DNA of 64,000 nucleotides from Isotricha intestinalis (lineage: Eukaryota; Ciliophora; Litostomatea; Vestibuliferida; Isotrichidae), in NCBI GenBank assembly GCA_023807065.1, contig JAJJLU010000349.1, forward strand, positions 18,548 to 82,547, in the 5' to 3' direction. Shown piece by piece: positions 19,810-32,016 of this stretch. The translations under genes and the position numbers were made by a program. Every line of letters starts with the position of its first letter. Positions within the stretch are counted from its first letter, which is position 1. The notes under the pieces were generated by a model. That model worked only from the letters and a program-made list of their open reading frames with translations, was not told the origin of the DNA and made no database searches.

Positions 19810-20766
19810 ATGGGAAGTCAAAACAGTTCAACAAATTCATTGAATAAAAAGAAGTCAAATATTAAAAATAAAAAATCTAACCAAGAAATAAATCAATCTC
19901 AAATATATTTTAATGATTCATCATCATATAAAGGAGTAAAAACCGATACAACATCATTAAATGGAAATTCATTAAGTGGAAATAGTTCAATAAGTGATAA
20001 AAATAATGAAAATAATAATAGTAATATATCAGAACAAAAAAATAATATAAAAATTCCAACTTTATTTCAATGGAAAGAAGGAGGAAATAATATTATTATT
20101 ACTGGATCTTTTTGTGGTTGGAGTCATAGATTTAATATGATGAAAAATGAACAAAATAATTATTATGAATTAATTTTATATTTACCTAAAGGAGAATATC
20201 AATTTAAATTTATTGTTGATAATATTTGGAAATGTTCTAATTTTTATCCTACTGTTACTGATTTAAATAATAATACTAATAATATTTTAGATAATACTAA
20301 AGAATTAAATTATATTCTTAAAGAAAAAGAAAAAGAAGGAGAAAATCAAAATACTGCAAATTCTTCAGTTAATGATAATAATAATAATTCTAATAGGAAA
20401 AAATCTTATAAAAATGCTACTATTAATTTAAATGATGAAATAAGGAAAAATTATTGTAATTTATATCCTTTAAAAGAACAATTAAATTCTGAACCTCCTT
20501 ATTTACCTCAATATTATATGAATTCTATTAATTTAAATAATTATTCTAATATTGGGGAAAAAAAATTTATATATAATAAAATGAATAATAATTTAATTAG
20601 AGAAACTTTTAAAAGTGTTAAAATTCCTAATCATGTTTATTTAAATCATATTTTTAGTAATTGTAAAGAAGATAAAAATTATAATAAAAATTGTATTTCT
20701 TTTAGAATTAGAAGTAAATTTGCAACTATTATTTATATTCATCCTTATCAAAAAGATTTTATTTAA
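19810..20766 (+). CDS. AMPK/SNF1 beta regulatory subunit
   Basis: Scaffold and glycogen-sensing subunit of the AMP-activated kinase complex. Seen: 318 residues. The start MGSQNSS fits an N-myristoylation signal (Gly2, Ser6). Residues about 83-165 form a CBM48 glycogen-binding fold (FQWKEGGNNIIITGSFCGW, then GEYQFKFIVDNIW). Residues about 225-318 are the ASC/AMPKBI domain (SEPPYLPQYYMN, then PNHVYLNHIF and a closing beta pair TIIYIHPYQ) that binds the alpha and gamma subunits. The two domains are linked by an Asn-rich stretch. A candidate alpha-like kinase occurs at 52431 in this window, but pairing is not shown. Confidence 0.9.
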   Translation: MGSQNSSTNSLNKKKSNIKNKKSNQEINQSQIYFNDSSSYKGVKTDTTSLNGNSLSGNSSISDKNNENNNSNISEQKNNIKIPTLFQWKEGGNNIIITGSFCGWSHRFNMMKNEQNNYYELILYLPKGEYQFKFIVDNIWKCSNFYPTVTDLNNNTNNILDNTKELNYILKEKEKEGENQNTANSSVNDNNNNSNRKKSYKNATINLNDEIRKNYCNLYPLKEQLNSEPPYLPQYYMNSINLNNYSNIGEKKFIYNKMNNNLIRETFKSVKIPNHVYLNHIFSNCKEDKNYNKNCISFRIRSKFATIIYIHPYQKDFI

Positions 20767-21260
20767 ATGATTTTTGTTATAAAATTTATTTCTTTGTTTG
20801 TTTTACAACAATTATAATATCAAATATTTACTTTTTTGTAAATATTTTTATTTCTTTTATTTAATGTTTATAATGTAATATTATCAAAAAATAAGATAAA
20901 ATGTATAAATGTTTTAGGAAAATTTTATAAGTCAGAATTTAAAGTTTTATATTTTATTGATTCAATCAAATTATTTATGTTTAGAAAATATATAAAATTA
21001 TGAGAACTTAATTTTTAATTCGTATTCTACAACCAATAATTTTCAACAATTAATTTTTTAAATAATTTAATATAATATTGTTAATATTAATTTTAAAATA
21101 AAATAATTCAATTTAATTTCCTTTAAAATATTCTCTTTTTTTCTATTAATTTTAGTCTTTTTTTGGATAATTTATTATCTTTGTTTTTTATCATTTTATT
21201 TTTTGATTTTTTAAAATTTATATTCTTTGAAAAAAATTATAAATTAAATTTTAAATATTT
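20767..21260. other. Intergenic spacer
   Basis: 494 bases between two plus-strand genes. A perfect 10-bp inverted repeat with a 6-T loop (20822-20831 / 20838-20847) lies 55 bases after the AMPK beta stop and could be a 3' UTR hairpin. Pure A/T hairpins of this size are expected by chance. Nothing else is recognised. Confidence 0.5.
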
Positions 21261-23585
21261 ATGGATAAAAATGAATATTTCTTTCCAGAAGTAACAAATA
21301 GTTTATTAACATCTACAATTAATAATCAATTTATTAAAAAAAAACCAAAAATAGGAATTTCAAAAGATTTAAAAAATATAAAAGTAGAAAAGATAGATGG
21401 GGAAGTTTCAGAAATAAATAATTCAAATAAATTTGTGTATACAAAAGAACAATGTATTGAATTAAATAATAATAATATTATATCATATAAATCATTAGAA
21501 CCTAAAAATAAATTAATTTACACTGATTCAAATAAAGAAGAAGAAAAAAACAAAATTAATACACCAATAAATTATGATTTTTTATTAAATATTATTCAAA
21601 TTGATAATACTTCAACTGAAAATGATATTGATGGAAGTAATGGAAAATTTATAGAAAATTTTACTGAAACTGGAACAAATGATGAAATAATATTTGATTC
21701 TTTATTTGAAGAAGGAAATTTAAGAATGGCAATTAATATAGAAAATAATAATGTTAAAGAATATGATATTTTAAAGAGAAAAGATTATAATAATGATAAA
21801 AATTATTCTTGGTTTTATTTTTCAATTAAATGTAAAAATGAAGGTAATTATAAATTTAATATATTAAACTTTATAAAGAAAAAAATTTCATTTAATAATA
21901 ACACTTCAGTTAAAGTTTTATCATATAATAAAAATGATAAATGGAATAGAAATACATATAATGTTTTTTACTATCCAAATTCTATTCCAATAAATCCTTT
22001 ATTTCCAAATAATAATAATTTAAATAAAAACATAATAAATTTAAATAGTGAAGATGATGAAAAAGAAAAAGATGAAATAAACAATAATAATTCTAATTCA
22101 ACATTTTACACATTAACATTTACATATTATGTAACAAAAGAAAATTTAAACATTCCAATATATTTTTCATATTGTTACCCATATACATATACAACATTAC
22201 AAGATTATTTGCATTCTTTAAGTATAAATCCAAAAAATAAAATGAAAATAAAATTTTCAAAATTAAACAAATCTATAAGTGGAAATCCATTAGATGTATT
22301 ATATATAACAAATTTTAATTCTTCTTTTAAAGATATAGAAAATAGACAAATAATAATATTTACATCAAGAGTTCATCCAGGAGAAACAGTAGGATCTTAT
22401 GTTATAGAAGGAGTAATCAATTCATTATTAGAAGAAAAAAATAATCATTTATTAAAAAAATATATATTCAAAATTATTCCTATGTTAAATCCAGATGGAG
22501 TAATAAATGGATGTTATAGAAATAATTTATTAGGTTTAGATTTAAATAGAATGTGGAATGATCCTAAAATAAATATTTGTCCTACTATATTTTATACTAA
22601 AAATTTCATTTATATTAATAAAACTTTATTTTTTTGCGATTTTCATGGTCATTCTAAAATGCCTAATTGTGCTTTATATGGTTGTTCTCCTAAGAAAAAA
22701 AAAGTCAATGGTAAAATAATTTTAATTGCTCAAGAAAGTAATAAATCTTATCATTGGTTTGAAGAAAAAGTTTTCATGAAAATTTTCGAAGAAGAAGCTA
22801 AATATTATCAATCTTCTGGAGAACAATTTTTTATTTCTAAATCCAAATTGAAAACTGCTAGAGCTATTGCATATAATGAATTTCAAATTTCTTTTAGTTA
22901 TACTTTGGAAACAAGTACTATGAATGTCACAGAAAAAATTATAAATGATAATACTAATTCCAATAATCCAAATAATAATATTGTTTCAGATAATAATAAT
23001 CATTCAAGTCAGAATAATATTAATTTAAATAATAATAAAATTTTAATTCATAATAATTCAAGTAAAAATAAAATTTCAAATAATAATAAATTAAGTATCA
23101 ATAATGCATTAGTTGATAATATGAATTTAAATCAAAACTCTTTAAATCATAATAATAATAGTTTATATTATAATAATACCTCTAATAATAATATAAATAA
23201 TAACAATATTAATAATATTAATATTGTTAATGAAGGAATTACTATTAAAAAATTATATTTAATAGGAAGTGATTTCGTAAATGCTATTGTTAAATGGGAT
23301 AATAAAACAAAATTTTATGGAGTTTTAAAAAAAATACGAAATGAAGAAGAAGAAAAAAAAGTTCAAAAAGAAAAGGAAAAATCTTTATCTACTTCTCCAG
23401 GAATTCATTTAAGTTTTACTTATAGAAATAATAAAAAAAGAAATAAAAAAAGTTTAAATAAAATAATAAATGATGATGGAAGAATAAATAAACCTATTGA
23501 AGGTATAAAAAATTGTAAAACTATAATTAGTCCAAAACCTGAAAATAAAAATAATTCACTTTTCAACAAATATAATTTTATATAA
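21261..23585 (+). CDS. Cytosolic carboxypeptidase (M14 family, tubulin deglutamylase type)
   Basis: 774 residues. The N-terminal beta-rich domain typical of cytosolic carboxypeptidases precedes the catalytic domain (about 145-330: LRMAINIENNN, SWFYFSIKCKNEGNYKFNILNF). The M14 catalytic core has zinc ligands H372 and E375 in HPGET and H462 in FCDFHGHS, substrate-binding DLNRMW, MLNPDGV, and the catalytic Glu550 in YTLETS. Known family role: removes glutamates from tubulin tails and side chains, tuning axonemal microtubules. An Asn-rich insertion of over 80 residues (about 560-655) splits the end of the domain. Lys/Arg-rich tail. The active site is complete, so activity is expected. Which CCP subclass it belongs to is not clear. 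Confidence 0.9.
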   Translation: MDKNEYFFPEVTNSLLTSTINNQFIKKKPKIGISKDLKNIKVEKIDGEVSEINNSNKFVYTKEQCIELNNNNIISYKSLEPKNKLIYTDSNKEEEKNKINTPINYDFLLNIIQIDNTSTENDIDGSNGKFIENFTETGTNDEIIFDSLFEEGNLRMAINIENNNVKEYDILKRKDYNNDKNYSWFYFSIKCKNEGNYKFNILNFIKKKISFNNNTSVKVLSYNKNDKWNRNTYNVFYYPNSIPINPLFPNNNNLNKNIINLNSEDDEKEKDEINNNNSNSTFYTLTFTYYVTKENLNIPIYFSYCYPYTYTTLQDYLHSLSINPKNKMKIKFSKLNKSISGNPLDVLYITNFNSSFKDIENRQIIIFTSRVHPGETVGSYVIEGVINSLLEEKNNHLLKKYIFKIIPMLNPDGVINGCYRNNLLGLDLNRMWNDPKINICPTIFYTKNFIYINKTLFFCDFHGHSKMPNCALYGCSPKKKKVNGKIILIAQESNKSYHWFEEKVFMKIFEEEAKYYQSSGEQFFISKSKLKTARAIAYNEFQISFSYTLETSTMNVTEKIINDNTNSNNPNNNIVSDNNNHSSQNNINLNNNKILIHNNSSKNKISNNNKLSINNALVDNMNLNQNSLNHNNNSLYYNNTSNNNINNNNINNINIVNEGITIKKLYLIGSDFVNAIVKWDNKTKFYGVLKKIRNEEEEKKVQKEKEKSLSTSPGIHLSFTYRNNKKRNKKSLNKIINDDGRINKPIEGIKNCKTIISPKPENKNNSLFNKYNFI

Positions 23586-23788
23586 TTATTATTTCTATTT
23601 AAAAGATTAATCTTACTATATTTTTATCTTATTTAATAGTTTTTATTGTCTTTTTCTTTTATATATTTATAATTTTTTTTTCCACAATATAACTTTTATC
23701 TAATTTATAAAATATTGTATTAAAATTTCTTAATTTTCTCTTTTTAATTTACAAAATTTTTTTTTCAGTTTTTTTAATTTAAAAATTA

Positions 23789-24958
23789 ATGAAAGTAGAA
23801 ATGCCAACAATGAGGAAAAAATTAGATGAAAAAATAAAGAAAAAAATAGAGAAATTATATGCATATAATATAAATCGTAGTGGAAATAATGCTTTAAAGA
23901 AACAAGATATAGCATTTAAAAATTTAGAAAAAGATTTTTATGAAGATATAATAAATAGTGATTTAAATATAAAAAAAAGTACAAAAAGTTTAGAAGGAAT
24001 AAAAGATAAAACAATAAAAGAAAGTGTATATACAAATAAAAATATTCCTGATATTTGGAAAACAAAATTAACATATAGACAAGAAGTTCATGATGCAATA
24101 AGTAATGATGAAAATTTTGCAAAATATGTAGGAACAAAAAATGAAGAAGAAAAAGTAGATTTTGAATTTGATAACAAATTACAACATTTTTCACAAACAA
24201 ATTATAATAATAATTTAACAGGTGAAAAAAATAAAAGTAGAAATCATTTTTTAGGTTTAAATAATATATCAAAAACTATTGGTGATAATGATTCAATTTC
24301 AAAAAAAAATGAATGTTTTACTGAAAGAAGTGAAACAAGAAAACCAACAAAAAGAAAATTTTATTCTACTTTAATTCAACCAACAATAAATGATAAATTT
24401 ATTGCAAGTAAATTAGATGAATATAGAATAAAATATAATATGAATAATTTTATGACTGATATAAGACATAAAAGAATATTAGAAGGAAAAGATAAAGATT
24501 TAAAAGAAATACCAAATTTTTTAAAAATAAGAAAAGGAAATTATAGAAATTATCTTAAATCACTTATAGAAAATGAAAAAGCAAAAGTTTTAGGAGAAAA
24601 AATATATGTTAATTTACTTCCTCCAAAAAATAGATTAGATGATATAGATATAGAAAAAAATAAATTAAAAAAACATAAAATGGAAATTCCAAATAAAATT
24701 AAATTTTTAGTTAGTTCTTCTCCAGAATATGATAATCCACCTAAAATTACTAATCCTAATGTTAGAAGAGATTTAGAATTAATTGATTATTATGGTCCTT
24801 TATATGTTCATTGTAAATATTGTCATAGAAGAAATTTAGAATTTTATGAAAATTCTGAAGTTAATCAATGCCTTCAGTTAACTAATTATTTAAAAAAAGT
24901 GAGATTAGGAAGAGATAAAGATGATGATGAAGAAAATGAAAAAAAAGAAAAAAAATAA
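23789..24958 (+). CDS. Unrecognised protein with a C-terminal CxxC element
   Basis: Not recognised. 389 residues, charged, without signal or membrane segment. Helical head (1-70), disordered centre, then an ordered-looking C-terminal third: IPNFLKIRKGNYRNYLKSLIENEKAKVLGEK, PNVRRDLELIDYYGPLYVHCKYCHRRNLEFYENSE and an acidic/basic tail. The CKYC pair with a following His (CxxCHRRN) could be half of a zinc site, but no second pair is obvious, unless C365 (QCL) and H342 (VH before CKYC) serve. It follows the carboxypeptidase gene by 203 bases on the same strand. Conserved-looking strings make it a good profile-search query. Confidence 0.7.
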   Translation: MKVEMPTMRKKLDEKIKKKIEKLYAYNINRSGNNALKKQDIAFKNLEKDFYEDIINSDLNIKKSTKSLEGIKDKTIKESVYTNKNIPDIWKTKLTYRQEVHDAISNDENFAKYVGTKNEEEKVDFEFDNKLQHFSQTNYNNNLTGEKNKSRNHFLGLNNISKTIGDNDSISKKNECFTERSETRKPTKRKFYSTLIQPTINDKFIASKLDEYRIKYNMNNFMTDIRHKRILEGKDKDLKEIPNFLKIRKGNYRNYLKSLIENEKAKVLGEKIYVNLLPPKNRLDDIDIEKNKLKKHKMEIPNKIKFLVSSSPEYDNPPKITNPNVRRDLELIDYYGPLYVHCKYCHRRNLEFYENSEVNQCLQLTNYLKKVRLGRDKDDDEENEKKEKK

Positions 24959-25280
24959 TGTTTTTTTTGAATTATTAGTCTGATAATTTTTTTTTATTCA
25001 TAAAAAATATTTTTTATCTTTATATATTTAATTTTTTTTATTGAATATAAGTTTGAAGAATATTATTAAAGGAACATTTTATTATTTTTATAATCTTTAT
25101 TTTTTATATTTACTTTATTATCATATACTTCTCTTAAATAATTATTAGTTTAAAAATAAAATAATTAATCATTCAAACAATTATTAATTCCTAAATTAAA
25201 AATATAAAACTTCTAAATAAAAAAATAATAAAAAAACTCAATTAATATTTATGAAAAATAAAATTTTAATATCAAATAAT
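24959..25280. other. Intergenic spacer, nothing recognised
   Basis: 322 bases between convergent genes, A/T runs only. Confidence 0.6.
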
Positions 25281-25712
25281 TTATTTAGCCTTTAACTGTT
25301 TTTCAATAAGATGTTGATTAACAGCATTCATTTGTTCATTTTTTTTTTTGATTAAATCATCGATTTTATCCAAATTTTTTTTAATAGATTCTAATTTTCT
25401 ATCACAAAATTTATCAGCTTTATCAATAGTAGTTTCAACAAAAAAATTAGCTCCAATTTCAACAGTAACTCTTTTAACATCACAACATTTTCCAGGAATA
25501 TATAAACTACTTGTCATTGGAACTAAAATTTCTTTATCTTGATATGTTTTTAAATCTTTTATATATTCTTTATTATCTAAAAATTTATTATGTGCTATTT
25601 TTAAACTTGAATAATATGATGAATAATTTGAGATTTCTTGTTCTATTTGCTTTCCTACATAATTTAATTGTTCTATTGATAATTTTTCTAAAGGAACTTC
25701 TTTTATTTCCAT
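25281..25712 (-). CDS. PFDN5: Prefoldin subunit 5
   Basis: Alpha-class subunit of the hexameric prefoldin co-chaperone, which captures unfolded actin and tubulin and passes them to the CCT chaperonin. Seen: 143 residues, the usual size. N-terminal helix LEKLSIEQLNYVGKQIEQEI, central beta hairpins with the subunit-5 signature ILVPMTSSLYIPGK and VEIGANFFVETTIDKADKF, then a C-terminal helix that pairs with the first as a coiled coil. Cytosolic. The oddity is a Cys pair (GKCCDVK) in the hairpin. Single exon, complete start and stop. Confidence 0.93.
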   Translation of the reverse strand: MEIKEVPLEKLSIEQLNYVGKQIEQEISNYSSYYSSLKIAHNKFLDNKEYIKDLKTYQDKEILVPMTSSLYIPGKCCDVKRVTVEIGANFFVETTIDKADKFCDRKLESIKKNLDKIDDLIKKKNEQMNAVNQHLIEKQLKAK

Positions 25713-25983
25713 TTTTTTATATAAATATTTTTTAATTTAAATTAGTATTTTTTTATTTTTTTTTAGATTAAATTTTTTAAAATATTATTCAAAAAATAGT
25801 TTTTTATAAATAAAATTATAAAAAAATAATATTACTTCAATAAAATATCATTTAAATAATATTTTCAAAAAAATAATAAAAGATTTTATAATGTAAATAA
25901 GTAAAAAAATTTTTTGAATAATATAATACTAATTTAATATAAATAATAGTAAAATTATATAAACTTCTTTATCTGATTAATAA

Positions 25984-27531
25984 TTATAAATTACTTTTAG
26001 GTATTTGTCTAATAATAGAAACTTTTTCAAAAATTTTAGAAGCTTCATCTAAATCAATAATTTCAAAATCATTATAAAAATTATTTAATTCATTTTGAAT
26101 ATTATTATTACCTTTTATTAAATTATTTTCTTCTTGAACTTCACTATCATCAAATATAGAATTTGATTTTAACAAATTATTTGTTTTTACTTCACAAAAA
26201 TGGTTTCTTCTCTCAATTAATAAATTTCTGAAAATATCTTTTGAATTTAAATTATCATTTATTTTATCATCAAATATATTATTACACTGAGAAAAAAAAT
26301 AATCATTAATTAAATTAGGTTGATCTAAAGATTTAAAAACAAAATAATCAATATATTTATATCTATATTCATTATCATAAATACATAAAGGCCAATCTAA
26401 ATTACAATTATTGAAATTAAAATTTAAAAGAGAATTTCTCATTAATGAATTATTTTTACTATTTTTTATTGATTGTTGAAAAGCATTTAATACTTCTTCT
26501 ATAATTTCTTTTTTAAAATCTAATCTTTTTTTATTTAACATTTCCATAGGAAATTCAATATTATTTTCATAATCAAATAATTCATTTCTTAAATTTGAAA
26601 TTCCTAGGTTACCAATATTTTTGATTAAATCATCATTATAATTTATAATTTCTTCAAATTCGAAATTATCATTTTCTATAAAATCATAATTTAAAGTTAA
26701 GTAATTAACAAAAAATAAAATAGTTTTAAATATAGTAATATTACCACAAAGAAAAAGAGAATCATAAATAGCATATAAAGTATTTTCATTAACATTTTCA
26801 TTAAATAAACTAGTTAATAAAATTAAAATTTTATTTTGAAAATACATTTGCATTTTTTCACATAATTCAAATTTCATTTCTAAAATTTCATTAATAATAG
26901 AAGCATCTGTAATTATTCCAATTAGATTTAGATAATAATCTGAAGGTAAAATAACTTCGATTAATTGAGAAAAAAGCCAAAAAACTTCTTCTTCATTTCC
27001 ATTATAAATTTCAAGTAATTTTCCAATAATCAAATTAAAACCTTGACAATAACCAATAGTAATATTTCTTCTTGCATAAGCTATTAAAATATTTTTTAAT
27101 TTTACAATTAAATATTTTTTATTATTATTATCTGAAAAAGTCCTCATTACATCTTTATCTATTTGTTTTTCATATGATGAAGGAATATTATTAAAATAAT
27201 CATTAAATAAATTATTATAATAATTTTTATTATTTTCAATTTGATTTTTTGCTCCAGAAGAAATTAACCAAATTTTTGGATGATATTCTTTTGGAATTGA
27301 ATTTTCTTTAAATAATTGTTTTAAAATATAATTTTCTTTATTTGAAAAAAAATATTTATTATCTAAATCATCCATCAAAGGCTTTCCATCTTTTTCCCAT
27401 GTATATTTTTCTGCTCTTTCTATTTTATCTATAATGTCTATATTATCTAATAATTTTCCTTCTTCATCAAATTTTTGAAATACTTCCTTTTCCCCATATA
27501 ATAAAATATGGTTTGTATCTCTTATTTTCAT
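25984..27531 (-). CDS. TBC-domain Rab GTPase-activating protein
   Basis: 515 residues. TBC domain about 75-300. The two catalytic fingers are present: Arg130 in IDKDVMRTF (IxxDxxRT motif) and Gln163 in YCQGFN. The helical strings NGNEEEVFWLFSQLIEVILPSDYY follow as in other TBC proteins. The family stimulates GTP hydrolysis on Rab proteins and so ends a membrane-traffic step. The target Rab is not deducible. The N-terminal 75 residues contain a WEKDGKPLMDD segment; the C-terminal 200 residues are acidic and partly low complexity. No membrane anchor. Both fingers intact implies an active GAP. Confidence 0.9.
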   Translation of the reverse strand: MKIRDTNHILLYGEKEVFQKFDEEGKLLDNIDIIDKIERAEKYTWEKDGKPLMDDLDNKYFFSNKENYILKQLFKENSIPKEYHPKIWLISSGAKNQIENNKNYYNNLFNDYFNNIPSSYEKQIDKDVMRTFSDNNNKKYLIVKLKNILIAYARRNITIGYCQGFNLIIGKLLEIYNGNEEEVFWLFSQLIEVILPSDYYLNLIGIITDASIINEILEMKFELCEKMQMYFQNKILILLTSLFNENVNENTLYAIYDSLFLCGNITIFKTILFFVNYLTLNYDFIENDNFEFEEIINYNDDLIKNIGNLGISNLRNELFDYENNIEFPMEMLNKKRLDFKKEIIEEVLNAFQQSIKNSKNNSLMRNSLLNFNFNNCNLDWPLCIYDNEYRYKYIDYFVFKSLDQPNLINDYFFSQCNNIFDDKINDNLNSKDIFRNLLIERRNHFCEVKTNNLLKSNSIFDDSEVQEENNLIKGNNNIQNELNNFYNDFEIIDLDEASKIFEKVSIIRQIPKSNL

Positions 27532-28150
27532 TTTATATTTTTAAATTTTATTTTCATTTATAATTTGTTATTTTTTTTTGAGTTAATAATATTTAATATT
27601 ATGATGTACATACCATAATAATATATTATATATTCTTATTATCTGTTATTACATTTAGTAATACTATGAGTTTTTTTTAATTATAATTAATTTTGAAATT
27701 TTGTTTCTTCTATTCTTTTAATTATTTTTTAACACCAAAAATGAATAAAAAGAAAAAGTTAACACGAAAAAAATATGAACAAAATTAAATAAATATAATT
27801 AATTATCCCTACTCTTAATCACAATAATAAATGTTTTTGATCCGCAATTTTTAATCTTCTCTAAATAAATATTTTTTTGATTTTTTATAATATTCAAACT
27901 TAATACCATTCCAATATTTATATTTTAGATATATTTTTTTAACAGTTTGTTTAAAATATTCTAAAAATTCTATCATAAAAAATTCAATTTGAATAGAAAA
28001 AAATGCCTCTTTTCCACATGTTTTTCCCTTTAAAAAGTAATATTAAAAAATATCAATATCGATTAATCAAATAATTAATATAACATCAGATAAAAAATAT
28101 TCTTCTAAGATATATTTATATAATCAAAACTAAAAAAATTCAACATAAAA
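27532..28150. other. Intergenic spacer with a possible small ORF
   Basis: 619 bases between divergent genes. It holds a 41-codon minus-strand frame with coding character (separate entry) and a 15-codon plus-strand frame at 27740 (MNKKKKLTRKKYEQN). No recognisable promoter element. Confidence 0.45.
27851..27976 (-). CDS. Possible small ORF or exon relic, 41 codons
   Basis: An ATG-to-TAA frame of 41 codons whose product has protein-like composition (contains EFLEYFKQTVKKIYLKY and ends KKYLFRED, with Trp and Gly). The frame continues with coding flavour after the TAA (KLRIKNIYYCD) before more stops. It could be a small gene, an exon, or a decayed remnant. There is no homology I recognise. Confidence 0.2.
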   Translation of the reverse strand: MIEFLEYFKQTVKKIYLKYKYWNGIKFEYYKKSKKYLFRED

Positions 28151-29134
28151 ATGTCAATTTGTAAAAAAACGACTACTCTTATTTCAAACGAAGAAAAAAA
28201 CCAATTATCAAACAAATTTTTTATTGTTAAAAATATAATATTTTTATCAAAAATACCGAGAGAAATTTTTTCAAAGGAAATTTTGATACAAAAAAAATTT
28301 TTAGGTCAATATGGTCATATAAATCAACTTTATTTAATAAACAATAATAAACATGAAAACAGTGTAATAGCCCAATTTGATACAGTCAATCAAGCTGCTC
28401 TTTCTATAATAGCTTTAAATAATTTTGAAATAAATAAAAATCAAAAATTAAAAATTTCTTATTATTATAGTAGGTACTGTCATTCTTTTCTAAATAATAA
28501 AGAATGTAAAAATGTAAATTGTCTTTTCATTCATTCTACAAAAATTAATGATTATTTGTATAAAGAAATTCAAGTTAATGAATATATCAATTCATTTCTT
28601 TTTGCTTTAAATATTTTAGATGTTTCTTTAACTTCTTTTCAATTACTGTCTGAAAGAATTATTGGGGAAAAATACTTTGAAAAAACAAATAAATTTCCTA
28701 AAATGACTGTTAAGAAATTAAAAAATGAAGAAAATTTTAGAAAGATTAGTTTAAATTTTTTTTTTAACTCAAATACGTTATTAAATAATATTTTGTTGAA
28801 AAAAAATAAATCGAAAAGTTTTAAAAACTCAATGAAAAAAGTAGATAATATTAATAAAGAAAGAAAAAAAAGATCTGTGAGTCATATTAATCTTTTTAAA
28901 AATATAATATTAAATAAGCGAACAGAGAAATCAAGATTTTTATTCGTGAAAAAAATAGAAAATAAAGAAGATAAAGTTAATGTTCCTGATTTTGTAATAA
29001 ACACAATAGATAAATTACTCAAATTGTATTTAAATGAAAAGACTTCAGAAAATAAAAATTTAATTCAAAATGTAAATAATATAAATTTTAATGCAAATTG
29101 GTCAGATTTGCTTTTAATTAAAAATTTATGGTAA
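28151..29134 (+). CDS. NOT4-like RRM and CCCH zinc-finger protein lacking the RING
   Basis: 327 residues. Residues about 22-105 form an RRM whose opening and linker strings (KKFLGQYGHINQLYLI, AQFDTVNQAALSIIALNN) match the RRM of CNOT4/Not4. It is followed at once by a CCCH finger in the same position as in Not4: C110, C119, C124, H128 (RYCHSFLNNKECKNVNCLFIH). Known Not4 proteins begin with a C4C4 RING and are E3 ligases of the CCR4-NOT complex. Here only 20 residues precede the RRM, and no RING is encoded upstream that I can find. So it is an RNA-binding module without its own E3 activity. The tail is basic. Role in mRNA decay is inferred. Confidence 0.75.
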   Translation: MSICKKTTTLISNEEKNQLSNKFFIVKNIIFLSKIPREIFSKEILIQKKFLGQYGHINQLYLINNNKHENSVIAQFDTVNQAALSIIALNNFEINKNQKLKISYYYSRYCHSFLNNKECKNVNCLFIHSTKINDYLYKEIQVNEYINSFLFALNILDVSLTSFQLLSERIIGEKYFEKTNKFPKMTVKKLKNEENFRKISLNFFFNSNTLLNNILLKKNKSKSFKNSMKKVDNINKERKKRSVSHINLFKNIILNKRTEKSRFLFVKKIENKEDKVNVPDFVINTIDKLLKLYLNEKTSENKNLIQNVNNINFNANWSDLLLIKNLW

Positions 29135-29621
29135 AAAGAATAACCATAAAATGTTAATTAACTATTGGTTCCTTTGATAACACGTCTTCACGTGAATCTA
29201 AGGTATATATTATAATCTATCATAATTTTAACATTAAGTGTTTTATTTTATAGTATAAATCTTTAAAAATTTTTAAATACTTTTTTACAATAGAATTCTT
29301 TGATTTAATATATGTTATTTAATTATATGAGTAATAATTTAGATACATAAAAATTTTTTTTACAATTTTTTATTAACTTATAAAAATAAAAATTAATTTT
29401 CTTAGGAAATAAATAATTTATGTGTTATGATTTGTTTTTATGAATGTTTTATTTCACTTTTTTAATTTAAATATTTAAAGAAAATAATTAAATATTAAAA
29501 ATTAATTGTATTATATATTTATAAAAAATTATATTTTATTTATTCTTCTTAATATCTTTATATGATTATTTTTTAAAATAATAAACAAAATTTTAAATAT
29601 TTTTAAATTATATTTATTTTT
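29135..29621. other. Intergenic spacer with a GC-rich hairpin
   Basis: 487 bases between two plus-strand genes. Apart from the hairpin at 29171-29203 (separate entry) it is AT-rich and empty. Confidence 0.5.
29171..29203. other. GC-enriched imperfect hairpin
   Basis: Twelve base pairs in three stacks: CCTT/AAGG (29171-29174 with 29200-29203), GAT/ATC (29176-29178 with 29196-29198) and CACGT/ACGTG (29181-29185 with 29190-29194), closed by a CTTC loop. It lies 36 bases after the stop of the NOT4-like gene. In this AT-rich DNA such a GC-containing stem is unusual and may be a 3' UTR structure or part of a small RNA gene. Confidence 0.4.
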
Positions 29622-31549
<1,928 letters not shown>

Positions 31550-32016
31550 ACTAAAAATAAATCTTTTAAAATATAAATAAAAAAATAAAAATTAAAAATA
31601 AACAATAATTTATAATTAAATAAAAAACTCTTTTAATAAACATATTTAAAAAACATAAAGAATTTAATCCAACTGATAAGTAGTTTAAACCAATAAAAAG
31701 GGATCTTTGTTTATCTCTACCATAATATGAATTAAATTAATGGAAAACTTGTTTTAACGAATATATTGAATCATTGTCTCTTTAGTTTATGATAATTTTT
31801 TGATGATTATTTTTTTTATTATTTTTAATATATTTTATTTAGTTTTTTACTTTAGAACCCTTTTTTAAAACACTTTTTTTAATTTATTTTTTTTAAATTA
31901 AAGACTATCTTTAATATTATTATTTATATTTATTTATAATTATTAAAATTTATTTATATTTCTTTAATATATTTTTTATATAATAATTGTCTTAAATGAA
32001 TAAAATTTTTTTATAA
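31550..32016. other. Intergenic spacer, nothing recognised
   Basis: 467 bases between two plus-strand genes. A slightly GC-richer patch around 31696-31722 (aaagggatctttg...tctctacc) has no clear fold or motif. Confidence 0.55.

Noticed and set aside
23730..24272. Hydrophobic minus-strand open frames opposite the gene at 23789
   Set aside because: Antisense shadows of AAA/GAA-rich coding sequence, giving Phe/Leu/Ile runs; no coding character.
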